Source: DATGUA01 sp035301545
Lineage (GTDB): Bacteria; Bacillota; Clostridia; Tissierellales; Tissierellaceae
NCBI GenBank assembly: GCA_035301545.1
Contig: DATGUA010000032.1
Coordinates: 1-64,000, forward strand
Length of the DNA stretch: 64,000 nucleotides
Direction: 5' to 3'
Each line of letters begins with the position of its first letter. The stretch's first letter is position 1. The notes under the pieces are model-generated. The model saw only the letters and a list, made by a program, of their open reading frames with translations, did not search any database and was not told the origin of the DNA. Below, one piece after another: positions 42,546 through 51,506 of the stretch. Both the position numbers and the translations under genes were made by a program.

Positions 42546-44339
42546 ATGGAATTAAAAACACATGACGAAAGATTAAAACTTACAAATGGTAATTATCAGT
42601 CATTGGTAAAAGCAAGAAAACCAAAAGGGATAGAAGAAAAAAGTGCATATTTAATAGGTACTGGAATTGGTGCATTAGCTGCTGGATGCTTTTTAGTAAG
42701 AGATGCTCATATGGATGGAAGTAAGATTACATTTTTAGAACAATTAGAAATTCCAGGTGGTTCTTTAGATGGTGAGGTTCGTCAAAATGAAGATTATGTA
42801 GCACGTGGTGGACGTGAAATGGGTCATCACTTTGAGGTATTATGGGATCTATTTAGCTCTATACCATCTGAAGAAGATCCTAGCATGTCTATTTTAGATT
42901 ATTTTTATTATATAAATCGTGATGATCCGAATTTTAGTCATTGTCGGATTACTAAAAATCAAGGTGAACGTTATGACAATGGTCAATTTAATTTAAGTCA
43001 AGAATTAGCTCAAGAATTAGCTAGTTTTGCCATAATGTCAGATGATGAATTAGAAAATAAATCTATAGAGGATATGTTTTCAGAAGAACTTTTAGATAGT
43101 GATTTTTGGATATATTGGAGATCTATGTTTGCATTCCAAAACTGGAACAGTGCTTTGGAAATGAAATTATATATGAATAGATTTATTCACCATATAGGAG
43201 GTTTACCTGATCTTTCTGCCTTACAGTTTTCGGAACATGATCAGTATACTTCATTTGTAAAACCAATGGTTAAATATCTTAAAGATCATGGAGTAAAATT
43301 TGAATATGGGATCACTGTAGAAAATGTTGAATTTACAATATCAGAAGAAAAAAAGGTTGCAAATAAGATAGTGGCAAAGGATAAAGATGGAAATGTTAAA
43401 TCTATTGATCTTAAAGAAGAAGATTTAGTATTTATAACTAATGGATCATTAACTGAAAGTTCTGGATACGGTGATTACAATACTCCAGCTCCCTTTATTA
43501 AAGAGCCAGGTGGAGCTTGGAATCTATGGAAGAATATAGCAGAACAATCAGATGAATTTGGAAATCCAGATAAATTTTGTTCACAACCAGAAAAAACTAA
43601 TTGGGAATCTTGTACAATTACTTCCCATGATGAAAGAGTCCCAGAATATATTGAAAAGATAACAAAGCGTTCTCCATATAGTGGAGGTACTGTAACAGGT
43701 GGTATAGTTACGGTGCATGACTCTTCATGGCTTATGAGTTGGACAATAAATCGTCAAGGCCAATATTATGGTCAACCTGAGGAAGATATTGTTATTTGGA
43801 TATATGGATTGTTTTCAGATACTCCAGGAGATTATATTAAGAAACCTATGAGAGATTGTACTGGAGAAGAAATTACAAAAGAATGGTTATACCATATAGG
43901 AGTTCCTACAGATGAGATAGATGAACTTGCAGGATCTTGTAGTGCAATACCTGTTATGATGCCATTTATTACATCTCAATTTATGCCTCGTGAAGATGGA
44001 GATAGACCATATGTTGTACCAAAAAATGCAGTAAATTTTGCTTTCCTTGGTCAATTTGCTGAAACACTTGATAATCCAGGTCGTGATACAGTATTTACTA
44101 CTGAATATTCTGGCCGTACAGCTATGGAAGCAGTATATGTGTTAACAGGAGTGGAAAGAAGTGTACCTGAAGTATATGCTTCAAAATATGATATACGTTA
44201 TCTGTTAAATGCAGGTGTTAGTCTATTAGATGGAAAAGAATTAGACATACCAATTTCCCCGATGAATAAACGTAAAATTCAAAAACAAATAGCAGGTACA
44301 GAGATTGAAGAACTTTTAAAAGAATATAATATAATTTAA
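42546..44339 (+). CDS. ohyA: Oleate hydratase (myosin-cross-reactive antigen family)
   Basis: 597 residues from ATG 42546 with AGAGGG upstream; an in-frame extension to 42408 runs through a terminator and is rejected. This FAD-dependent enzyme hydrates the cis-9 double bond of oleate to 10-hydroxystearate, a detoxification of unsaturated fatty acids. The N-terminal GTGIGALAAGCFLVRD is the dinucleotide-binding motif. GGSLDG and RGGREMGHHFE follow, with the fatty-acid-binding and active-site blocks around NWNSALEMKLYMNRFIHH and TPGDYIKKPM. The length is standard for OhyA. Confidence 0.95.
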   Translation: MELKTHDERLKLTNGNYQSLVKARKPKGIEEKSAYLIGTGIGALAAGCFLVRDAHMDGSKITFLEQLEIPGGSLDGEVRQNEDYVARGGREMGHHFEVLWDLFSSIPSEEDPSMSILDYFYYINRDDPNFSHCRITKNQGERYDNGQFNLSQELAQELASFAIMSDDELENKSIEDMFSEELLDSDFWIYWRSMFAFQNWNSALEMKLYMNRFIHHIGGLPDLSALQFSEHDQYTSFVKPMVKYLKDHGVKFEYGITVENVEFTISEEKKVANKIVAKDKDGNVKSIDLKEEDLVFITNGSLTESSGYGDYNTPAPFIKEPGGAWNLWKNIAEQSDEFGNPDKFCSQPEKTNWESCTITSHDERVPEYIEKITKRSPYSGGTVTGGIVTVHDSSWLMSWTINRQGQYYGQPEEDIVIWIYGLFSDTPGDYIKKPMRDCTGEEITKEWLYHIGVPTDEIDELAGSCSAIPVMMPFITSQFMPREDGDRPYVVPKNAVNFAFLGQFAETLDNPGRDTVFTTEYSGRTAMEAVYVLTGVERSVPEVYASKYDIRYLLNAGVSLLDGKELDIPISPMNKRKIQKQIAGTEIEELLKEYNII

Positions 44340-44358
44340 GGTAAATTAGAATGACTTA

Positions 44359-44399
44359 ATTAAAATCCCGATTCCTTTAAGAGTCGGGATTTTAATTTA
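44359..44399 (+). terminator. Terminator after oleate hydratase
   Basis: ATTAAAATCCCGA pairs with TCGGGATTTTAAT, followed by TTAT. Confidence 0.8.
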
Positions 44400-44434
44400 T
44401 AAGGTTAATATAAATATATTGAGGAAGGGATATT

Positions 44435-46549
44435 ATGAGCCAAAAGAAAGATAATGGAGATCAAAAGATACCTAGTATAGAAGAATTAGAACATTTATAT
44501 AGAGATGATATTAGGCAAAAAGCTGATAAAAATTTAAGATACAAGGAAGAGGAGGAAAATGGAAATAAGGATTTATTTTTCAATAGTTTTAGAAGATTTG
44601 AAAAAGAAACTAGCAAAGACATCTATTTGTCTAAAAGAAAGACTAATTTTTATAAGATATATAAAGAATATAAAGATAGTGAAATAAAAGATAAAAGGGA
44701 AGAGATAGAAGAAATAGAAAAACGAATTGAATATGAAAAATTTTTCTTAAGTTGGGAGAAAAGAAAAGCAAAAAAGGGCAGTCATGGAGTATCTATAAGT
44801 AATTCAGCTACAAGATATAGAGTAGACTCTATAAAGAGATTAAGAAATAAATTAAATAAAATAATAAAAAATTCACCAGAGGCTTGGGAATTTTATCATA
44901 GAAGAGAATTTTTAAATGATTTAGAAATAAATAAGAAAAATGATCTGATAAAGGTTCCTTATGTTGAAAATAAGAAAAAGAAAATCTTAGATTCCTTAGA
45001 TGCAGGAGTACCAGTTTATCTGGTAGGTCATTTAGGTAGTGGTAAGACACAACTTGCTTTAGAATCAGCTTTAAATTTTACTATAAAAAATCGCATACAA
45101 GAGGAACTTGAGGTGGAAATGGAGAAATGGTATTTAGATAATTCAAATGCCACGGAAAAAGATGTAGTAGAAGAATTTAGTAAATTAAAGGAAGAAAAAG
45201 AAATATATTATAATGATATATTAAATAAGGGAAGTGAGGAAGAGATAAGATCAATACAACCTCTATTTATATCTGGATCTTATAATCTTACCTATGAAGA
45301 TATGTTTGTAGAAAAAACTTTAGTATTAGAACAGAGTTTTTCTGAAGGAGCTTTTTCTGACTATTTAAATATAATTATAAAAGATTTTTATAATTGGATG
45401 GATAGTCATGAAAAAGAACTAAAGAAAATGACAGATGAAGAGCAATTACAACTTAAAATTCAGATATGGAAAAGTTTTTCTGATCTTTTAGTTGCAAGAA
45501 ATAGTGCATTTGGTACCGAAGTAAAGAAAATAGAGAGAGAAATATTGGTAGCTGTAAAAGAAGGTAGACCTGTGATAGTAGATGAATTAAACACTATAGC
45601 AATGCAAAATTTAATTGGTCTAAACGATATTCTACAACGTCATGCAGGAAGTACAGCATATATAACAGGTGTAGGACCTGTTTTAATAAAACAAGGATTT
45701 GGATTTATAGGAACAGGGAATCTTAGTAGTCAAGGGGTAAATTATGAAGGAACAAATGAATTGAACCCAGCTTTTAAATCACGTTTTCAAACTATAGAAT
45801 ATAATTATGTACCACAAAACACTACTGGTTCCTTAGAGGAAGAAGATTTGCCAGAAAAAAATGAATTATTTAGGATTATATTAACTATTTTAGCTGAAGA
45901 TGATGGTAGTCTGAGATTACCTAATCCTAAAAGAACATTGGAAGAATTATTTAGATTTTCCCAGTTGTGTAAGGTGACACAAAATGTTTTTATAGGAAAA
46001 TGGAAAGAGGATGATTTTAAAGAGGGTTCAGTACTAGAGGAACTAGAACTTAGGGAATCTGTACTATCTATAAGAAATATAATATATGTTTTGAATAGTT
46101 GGAATAAAGGAGAAGAAAAGGATCTTAGTAAAGCAATTTGGGATGGATTTATTAGTTCTATTACTTATCCAGATGACCAGAATTATATACTTTCCCAAGC
46201 TATCCGTTTTGGTTTTTTCCCTGAAGAAGAAGGATGGGAAATAGAAATAAAAGCAAAGGGAGAGTCTAAAACTACCTATGAAGAAATTAGAAGTTTTAAA
46301 TATAATTATGAGAGAGAAGATATAAGTACCTTAAGTTATTTAGATTTAATTTATCTTATATTTGGAGAAGAATCATCTAGGAAATCGATGCCGAAAAAAT
46401 TATACAATGACATGGGAATAGGTGTTGATTATGAGGATAAAGTTGGATTAAGGGAATACAAAAATTTAGATAATAAAATATCCCATTTAGAACACTCAAA
46501 AAACCTCCTGGAGTATTTAGAATATAATAAGGGAGAAAAGTTAGAATGA
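44435..46549 (+). CDS. MoxR-like AAA+ ATPase of a three-gene AAA/propeller/VWA operon
   Basis: 704 residues. A long, highly charged N-terminal region (about 1-185; FEKETSKDIY, many Lys/Glu, coiled-coil-like) precedes the AAA+ core. Walker A is GHLGSGKT (198-205), Walker B is VIVDELN (about 380-386), and a sensor/second-helix block is TGVGPVLIKQGFGFIGTGNL. The arginine-finger region is LNPAFKSRFQTIEYNYVP. An inserted segment between Walker A and B is long and charged. It overlaps the next gene by four bases (ATGA). The pairing with a VWA protein follows the MoxR-VWA theme (RavA-ViaA and others). Targets are unknown. Confidence 0.85.
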   Translation: MSQKKDNGDQKIPSIEELEHLYRDDIRQKADKNLRYKEEEENGNKDLFFNSFRRFEKETSKDIYLSKRKTNFYKIYKEYKDSEIKDKREEIEEIEKRIEYEKFFLSWEKRKAKKGSHGVSISNSATRYRVDSIKRLRNKLNKIIKNSPEAWEFYHRREFLNDLEINKKNDLIKVPYVENKKKKILDSLDAGVPVYLVGHLGSGKTQLALESALNFTIKNRIQEELEVEMEKWYLDNSNATEKDVVEEFSKLKEEKEIYYNDILNKGSEEEIRSIQPLFISGSYNLTYEDMFVEKTLVLEQSFSEGAFSDYLNIIIKDFYNWMDSHEKELKKMTDEEQLQLKIQIWKSFSDLLVARNSAFGTEVKKIEREILVAVKEGRPVIVDELNTIAMQNLIGLNDILQRHAGSTAYITGVGPVLIKQGFGFIGTGNLSSQGVNYEGTNELNPAFKSRFQTIEYNYVPQNTTGSLEEEDLPEKNELFRIILTILAEDDGSLRLPNPKRTLEELFRFSQLCKVTQNVFIGKWKEDDFKEGSVLEELELRESVLSIRNIIYVLNSWNKGEEKDLSKAIWDGFISSITYPDDQNYILSQAIRFGFFPEEEGWEIEIKAKGESKTTYEEIRSFKYNYEREDISTLSYLDLIYLIFGEESSRKSMPKKLYNDMGIGVDYEDKVGLREYKNLDNKISHLEHSKNLLEYLEYNKGEKLE

Positions 46550-47679
46550 ATATTTCAATAGATATAGATGAGTTTAAAAAAGGAGTAAAGACCTTAAGAA
46601 ATAGACTAGATAGGTGTAGAGAGAGTGGGGTATTAGATAAAGGCTTAAAAGAAGAAATAGATAAGTTTACTGAAATAGAGGAAAAACTTTTAAAAGATTT
46701 GATTCCCTATTATAGAACCTTAGAAGATATAGGTCAAAAAACCTCTATAGAAATTTGTAAGGTAGAAGAAATAGGGGATATTAGACTTGAAGGATTTTTA
46801 AAATCTAAATTGAAATTAGATGAAAGTCTTTATATCATTAGTAGTACAAAAAAAGAGGTTAGATTTTTATATATAAATAATATGGGAGATAAGAAAAAGT
46901 CAAAATTAGAGATTGAATGGAGTAAATCGATTAAAGGTATAAATGAGAATATATCTTCTATGTATAGATTAGAAAATGATATAATTTTATGTGGAATAAG
47001 GGGAAATTATTACAGGGTATCTTTAGATAGCTATTATAATAGTTTAGAAAAAGGTCTAGATATTAAGGCTCAAAGGATAGAGATAAGGGAAGAAACTAAA
47101 AAAGGTAAAGGTTATTTAGATAAAGAATCCTTATGTTTAAACTCTGATATTACTAATTATTCTTATATTGAAAGGGTAAAGAAAGATTATTTTATTGTTG
47201 GAACTATAGATGGATATATTTATATTACAAAGCGTGATAAAAATCAGTTGGAAGTGTTAGATAGGATTAAGGTTTTCAACGGGGAAGTAAAAAATATTAA
47301 ATTACTTGATAACGAATTTAAAAATATAGATGATATTCTAATTATAGGTAATAATGGAAATGCGAAGATATTATCTATAAATGATAAAGATATAAAGAAA
47401 AATATAAAAGGATTAAGTGGAGATTTGTTTGATGCTGAGTCTAGTAAAGGTACGGCTATTATATTAAGTGAGAGTGGCTTTTTATATCTTCTTGAGGAGA
47501 ATTTTGGAATATGGCAATTAAGCAAGGATAGTATAATCGATGATTACTTTTTTATAAATATATTTAAACTAGATACTTTAAAATATTTAGCTTTAGATTT
47601 AGATGGTGATGTATATTCAATATATATAAATAGAATTATTACACCAGATGATTTATGGTCTACAGCATTATATACTTAG
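46546..47679 (+). CDS. Beta-propeller-like protein of the AAA/VWA operon, unknown function
   Basis: 377 residues, starting inside the stop of the AAA gene. Residues 1-70 are helical. The remainder shows at least four to five repeats of about 45-50 residues ending in a hydrophobic strand, for example DYFIVGTIDGYIYIT, DDILIIGNNGNAKILSI, GTAIILSESGFLYLLEE and KYLALDLDGDVYSIYI. This periodicity fits a WD40/quinoprotein-like propeller. No enzymatic residues are recognised. Its place between the ATPase and VWA genes suggests a substrate-recognition or scaffold subunit. I do not recognise the family. Confidence 0.75.
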   Translation: MNISIDIDEFKKGVKTLRNRLDRCRESGVLDKGLKEEIDKFTEIEEKLLKDLIPYYRTLEDIGQKTSIEICKVEEIGDIRLEGFLKSKLKLDESLYIISSTKKEVRFLYINNMGDKKKSKLEIEWSKSIKGINENISSMYRLENDIILCGIRGNYYRVSLDSYYNSLEKGLDIKAQRIEIREETKKGKGYLDKESLCLNSDITNYSYIERVKKDYFIVGTIDGYIYITKRDKNQLEVLDRIKVFNGEVKNIKLLDNEFKNIDDILIIGNNGNAKILSINDKDIKKNIKGLSGDLFDAESSKGTAIILSESGFLYLLEENFGIWQLSKDSIIDDYFFINIFKLDTLKYLALDLDGDVYSIYINRIITPDDLWSTALYT

Positions 47680-47688
47680 GAGGCAATT

Positions 47689-49623
47689 ATGTTTAATGAA
47701 AATGAAGAAGCTATAATTGAAAAATCGAAAACACATTTAGAAGAATTTTTGAAGAAAGAAAAACGTTCATTACTTACCTTTACAGGGGATCCTAACTTAA
47801 TGTATATAGCAGATTCGGAACTTGAAAAATTCAAATTGTCTCCTGCTGAGGGTATCTTATATTTACCTTTAGCAAATTTTTTGGATAAAAAATTAGATTA
47901 TAATCAGATTATGTGGCATATATATTATGAACTTTCTCTTTATCCTGATTGGAAAAAGAATACTAAAGAATATGTAAAAAGAAGTAGGAATTGGCAAAAA
48001 GAAATAGATAGTATGACTATTTATATTTTAAATAAGGTAAGAGAAGAGGGACTATCAAAAGACGAGGCTTATAAGCCTAGTATCATTTCAAATTATGTAA
48101 AAGAAGAAGTACTAGATTTTTTACATGAATTAGATAGATTTACATCTTTTTTAAGAGTTTTGCAAATGGCTCCTATATATAGGGATAAAGAAAATTTTGA
48201 AAAAATTGTGTTTTATATGGAGAGTATAGGTAAAGATATAGATTCTCTTTCGCATCTACCTATGCATAGAGCTTTTGTAAAAGGTTTTTTACTTATAGAA
48301 TTATATGATAAAAAACCTAAAATAGATAGATCTATAGATAATCCCTTTGATAATAAAATTTTAGGTGTAAGAATTTTCGAGTTTTTATATAGAAAATTAA
48401 TTGAAAATATAAATAATGAGAAAGGGATAATAGAAAGAGATCCTCTTATTAGATCATTTATTTACCCAGTATTTGAAAATCTTTGGAAAATAGAAATAGA
48501 TAAAATGGAGCTTGAAGAATCAGAGGGAATTGACTGGGAGGAAAAAGGTGTATCTAAAGATGATTCAGGAGAAAAAATTGATGAACAAATGGAGACAACT
48601 AGGGATGAGGAACAGGAAATCCTGGAGGAGATGTTAGAAAAAGAAGAAGAATTAGACTTAAAACTTAAAAATATCTTAAGTGAGAAAATAGATTTAAATT
48701 CCTATGGAATTACAGAAGATGATCAAAAACTATTTTATTATTATAAAAATAAAATGACTAAAGAAAGAGAAGAAATGAAAAAATTCTGGAGAGAATTAAT
48801 AGGGGAAGCAAAGAAAGAGGTAAATGTAAAGAAGGATAAACAAACAAAAGGAAAATTAGATATAGATAGTTTTATTTATTCTTATCCAGACTTTATAGAG
48901 GCAGAAGAAAAAGGAAATTATAAAAATCTTTCAATATTTAATAGATATCTTTTAGAATCAAGCTATGAAATATTACCTGAAAAAATAGAAATATCCTTTG
49001 TTATAGATAATTCTGGTTCTATGGATGAATCGAAAATTGAAGCTGCTAGGAGGACATTAGCAGTTACATTACTTTCAATAGAGGACTTTAATAGATATCT
49101 AAAGAATAGTTTAGAAAAACTAAATCAAGAAATAGAAGTTTTAAGTGAAACTTGGTTCTTCGGAAGTGATTATTATATGGTTAAAGAATTTGATAGTAAG
49201 GGTATAAAGTCTAAAGATAAAAGTGATGTAATCCATTCTATTGTAGATTTAAATGCTAGTGATGGTGCAACAGATGATGGTAGCTGTCTTAAAGAAATAT
49301 CTAAATCTATATCAAAGAATAAAGAAAAAAAACTAAAGAAAGGAAAGGAAGTAAAAATAATATTTGAAATAACAGATGGTGCATCAGATTTTCCAGGGAT
49401 AACAAAGGAGGCAATAGATGAACTTCTATCTAAGAATGTAGAAGTATTTGGATTCCAAATAGGAAAAAATAGTAAAAGGAATGAAGAGCTTTTTAACTAT
49501 ATATGGAAAGAAGGATACAAAAGACCAAGAGGAATAATTATAGGTGAGAAGGTAGAGAAATTACCGAAAGAATTATTAAATTTAGTAAGGGAGAATATGA
49601 ATAATATATTTAGGCTAAGATAG
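47689..49623 (+). CDS. VWA-domain protein of the AAA operon
   Basis: 644 residues, nine bases after the propeller gene with its own AGGAGG. Residues ~430-640 form a von Willebrand A domain with a complete MIDAS: DNSGS (D440-S444), the middle Thr/Ser in DGATDDGS and a third Asp in TDGASD. Residues ~1-280 contain IMWHIYYELSLYPDW (75-89), where H77 and E81 look like a degenerate zincin motif of the kind seen in VWA proteins of this class. An acidic segment (about 285-330) links the halves. The protein probably binds Mg2+ and its partner ATPase. The operon ends at a hairpin. Confidence 0.85.
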   Translation: MFNENEEAIIEKSKTHLEEFLKKEKRSLLTFTGDPNLMYIADSELEKFKLSPAEGILYLPLANFLDKKLDYNQIMWHIYYELSLYPDWKKNTKEYVKRSRNWQKEIDSMTIYILNKVREEGLSKDEAYKPSIISNYVKEEVLDFLHELDRFTSFLRVLQMAPIYRDKENFEKIVFYMESIGKDIDSLSHLPMHRAFVKGFLLIELYDKKPKIDRSIDNPFDNKILGVRIFEFLYRKLIENINNEKGIIERDPLIRSFIYPVFENLWKIEIDKMELEESEGIDWEEKGVSKDDSGEKIDEQMETTRDEEQEILEEMLEKEEELDLKLKNILSEKIDLNSYGITEDDQKLFYYYKNKMTKEREEMKKFWRELIGEAKKEVNVKKDKQTKGKLDIDSFIYSYPDFIEAEEKGNYKNLSIFNRYLLESSYEILPEKIEISFVIDNSGSMDESKIEAARRTLAVTLLSIEDFNRYLKNSLEKLNQEIEVLSETWFFGSDYYMVKEFDSKGIKSKDKSDVIHSIVDLNASDGATDDGSCLKEISKSISKNKEKKLKKGKEVKIIFEITDGASDFPGITKEAIDELLSKNVEVFGFQIGKNSKRNEELFNYIWKEGYKRPRGIIIGEKVEKLPKELLNLVRENMNNIFRLR

Positions 49624-49650
49624 TTTTAGAGAAAATCCTGAAACTATCTT
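49618..49650 (+). terminator. Hairpin at the end of the AAA/propeller/VWA operon
   Basis: AAGATAGTTT pairs with AAACTATCTT around a 13-base loop; only a weak T-run follows. Confidence 0.5.
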
Positions 49651-49782
49651 ATAGTATTTTCAAAAGTAGGACAGAAAGCTTAGGGATAAAATAGATGAAA
49701 ATCAAAATATTATAGATATAGTTTTTCCTAAATAGATGATATGATATAATCAATACTAATAGATAAAGTAGGAGGAAAGGTA

Positions 49783-51423
49783 ATGAAGGAAACAGTGCAT
49801 ATAATAGGGCATAAGAATCCAGATACTGACTCTATATGCTCTGCCTTAGCTTATGCAGATTATAAGAATAGCTGTGGAGGAATAGAGGCTATCCCAGTAA
49901 GATTAGGAGATATAAATAGAGAAACTAAATTTGTTTTAAATTATTTTGATGTGAAAAAACCTGAATTAATGGAAACGGTAAGATTAAGTGTAGAAGACTT
50001 AGAATTTGATAGTATAGCTGCTATTAGCCCAAATATATCTTTAAGAATGGCTTTAAATATTATGACTACAAATGATATAAATAGTCTTCCAGTAATAGAT
50101 GAGAATGAAAAAATAATAGGAGTAGTAACTGTTTCAGATATAGTTCAAAGTTATATAGATGTATGGGATAATTCTTTTTTAGGAAAGTCAGAAGTTTCTA
50201 TAGAAAATATAATAGATACTTTATCAGCAGAAGCTATTCTAATACCAGATGAAAAAAGACCATATAAAGGTAAATTATTAGTATTAGCTATGGAACCACA
50301 TACATTAAAAGAATATGTAGCAGAAAATGATATAGTAATATGTGGTGATAGGGTTGATATTCAGGAAGTAGCAATTAAGAATAATATATCATTAATGATA
50401 GTTACAGGAAAAGGGAAAATAGATGAGGAATTAATAGACTTATCAAAGGAAAAAGATATAACTATTATATCTACGCCACATGATACATTTACAACTTCTA
50501 GACTAATATCCCAAAGTGTATCTATTAGTCATGTAATGACTACTGAAAATTTAGTAGTATTTTCTTTAGATGATTTAGTAGATGATGTAAAGGTTCAAAT
50601 GTCTCAAACTAGGTATAGAAGTTATCCAGTAATTAATCATAAGAATAAAGTAATAGGAACAATATCTAGATATCATCTAATATCTAGTGCTAAGAAAAAG
50701 GTGATTTTAGTAGATCATAATGAGAGAGGTCAGTCTATAGACGGCTTAGAAGAATCAGAAATACTAGAAATAATAGATCATCATAGAATAGCAGATGTAT
50801 TTACAGGTCATCCTATATATTTTAGAAATGAACCAGTAGGAAGTACCTGTACGATAGTAGCATCTATAATGTTTGAAAATGGTAGAAGACCTTCTAAGAA
50901 AATAGCCGGAATTTTATCGGCTGGAATTATTTCAGATACATTATTATTTAGATCTCCAACATCTACTAATACTGATAAGATTATGTTAGATAGACTAGCT
51001 AAAATTGCAGATTTAGATATTGAAGCTTTTGCTATGGAAATGTTTAAGGCCGGAACATCCTTAACAGGACAAACTCCTCAAGAATTATTAAATCAAGATT
51101 TTAAATCTTTTACCATCGATGAAAATAAGGTAGGTATTTCTCAAGTGTTTACAATGGATTTAGATAGTTTAGGAGATATGAGAAATGATTTAATAAAATC
51201 AATGGAAGAAAGATCAACAGAATATAATTATTCTGTATATATACTTATGCTAACTGATATATTTAATCAGGCTTCGGAGATGATAGTAGTCGGAGAAGAA
51301 AAGGATCAGGTAGCAAAGGCTTTTGATAAATCCTTAGTTGAAGATTCATTCTATGCTCAAGATGTATTGTCGAGAAAGAAACAAGTTGTTCCACCAGTGA
51401 CCAATGCATTATCTAGTATTTAG
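49783..51423 (+). CDS. ppaC: Manganese-dependent inorganic pyrophosphatase with CBS and DRTGG domains
   Basis: 546 residues. This is the family II (DHH) pyrophosphatase in its regulated form. The N-terminal catalytic part has GHKNPDTDS and an Asp/His pair. Two CBS domains (about 72-125 and 245-305; VVTVSDIVQSYI, TISRYHLI) flank a DRTGG domain (about 128-240). The rest of the catalytic region follows with DHHRIAD (about 326-332) and DHHA2. It hydrolyses PPi to two phosphates; in characterised relatives, adenine nucleotides bound at the CBS pair control activity. It is monocistronic with a good AGGAGG. Confidence 0.95.
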   Translation: MKETVHIIGHKNPDTDSICSALAYADYKNSCGGIEAIPVRLGDINRETKFVLNYFDVKKPELMETVRLSVEDLEFDSIAAISPNISLRMALNIMTTNDINSLPVIDENEKIIGVVTVSDIVQSYIDVWDNSFLGKSEVSIENIIDTLSAEAILIPDEKRPYKGKLLVLAMEPHTLKEYVAENDIVICGDRVDIQEVAIKNNISLMIVTGKGKIDEELIDLSKEKDITIISTPHDTFTTSRLISQSVSISHVMTTENLVVFSLDDLVDDVKVQMSQTRYRSYPVINHKNKVIGTISRYHLISSAKKKVILVDHNERGQSIDGLEESEILEIIDHHRIADVFTGHPIYFRNEPVGSTCTIVASIMFENGRRPSKKIAGILSAGIISDTLLFRSPTSTNTDKIMLDRLAKIADLDIEAFAMEMFKAGTSLTGQTPQELLNQDFKSFTIDENKVGISQVFTMDLDSLGDMRNDLIKSMEERSTEYNYSVYILMLTDIFNQASEMIVVGEEKDQVAKAFDKSLVEDSFYAQDVLSRKKQVVPPVTNALSSI

Positions 51424-51477
51424 AGAAAATGAAGTAAATAAGCTATATTATATAGCTAGATCTTATATTATAAAATT

Positions 51478-51506
51478 ATAGGGACGATCAATCGTCCCTA
51501 TTTATA
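51478..51506. terminator. Bidirectional terminator between ppaC and pepA
   Basis: ATAGGGACGAT and ATCGTCCCTAT form a perfect stem with a two-base loop, between convergent genes. Confidence 0.8.

Noticed and set aside
44435..49623. Naming the AAA/propeller/VWA operon as an antiviral defence system
   Set aside because: No nuclease, protease or other effector gene is seen in or beside the operon, and the neighbours are metabolic. Only an uncharacterised MoxR-VWA type system is supported.
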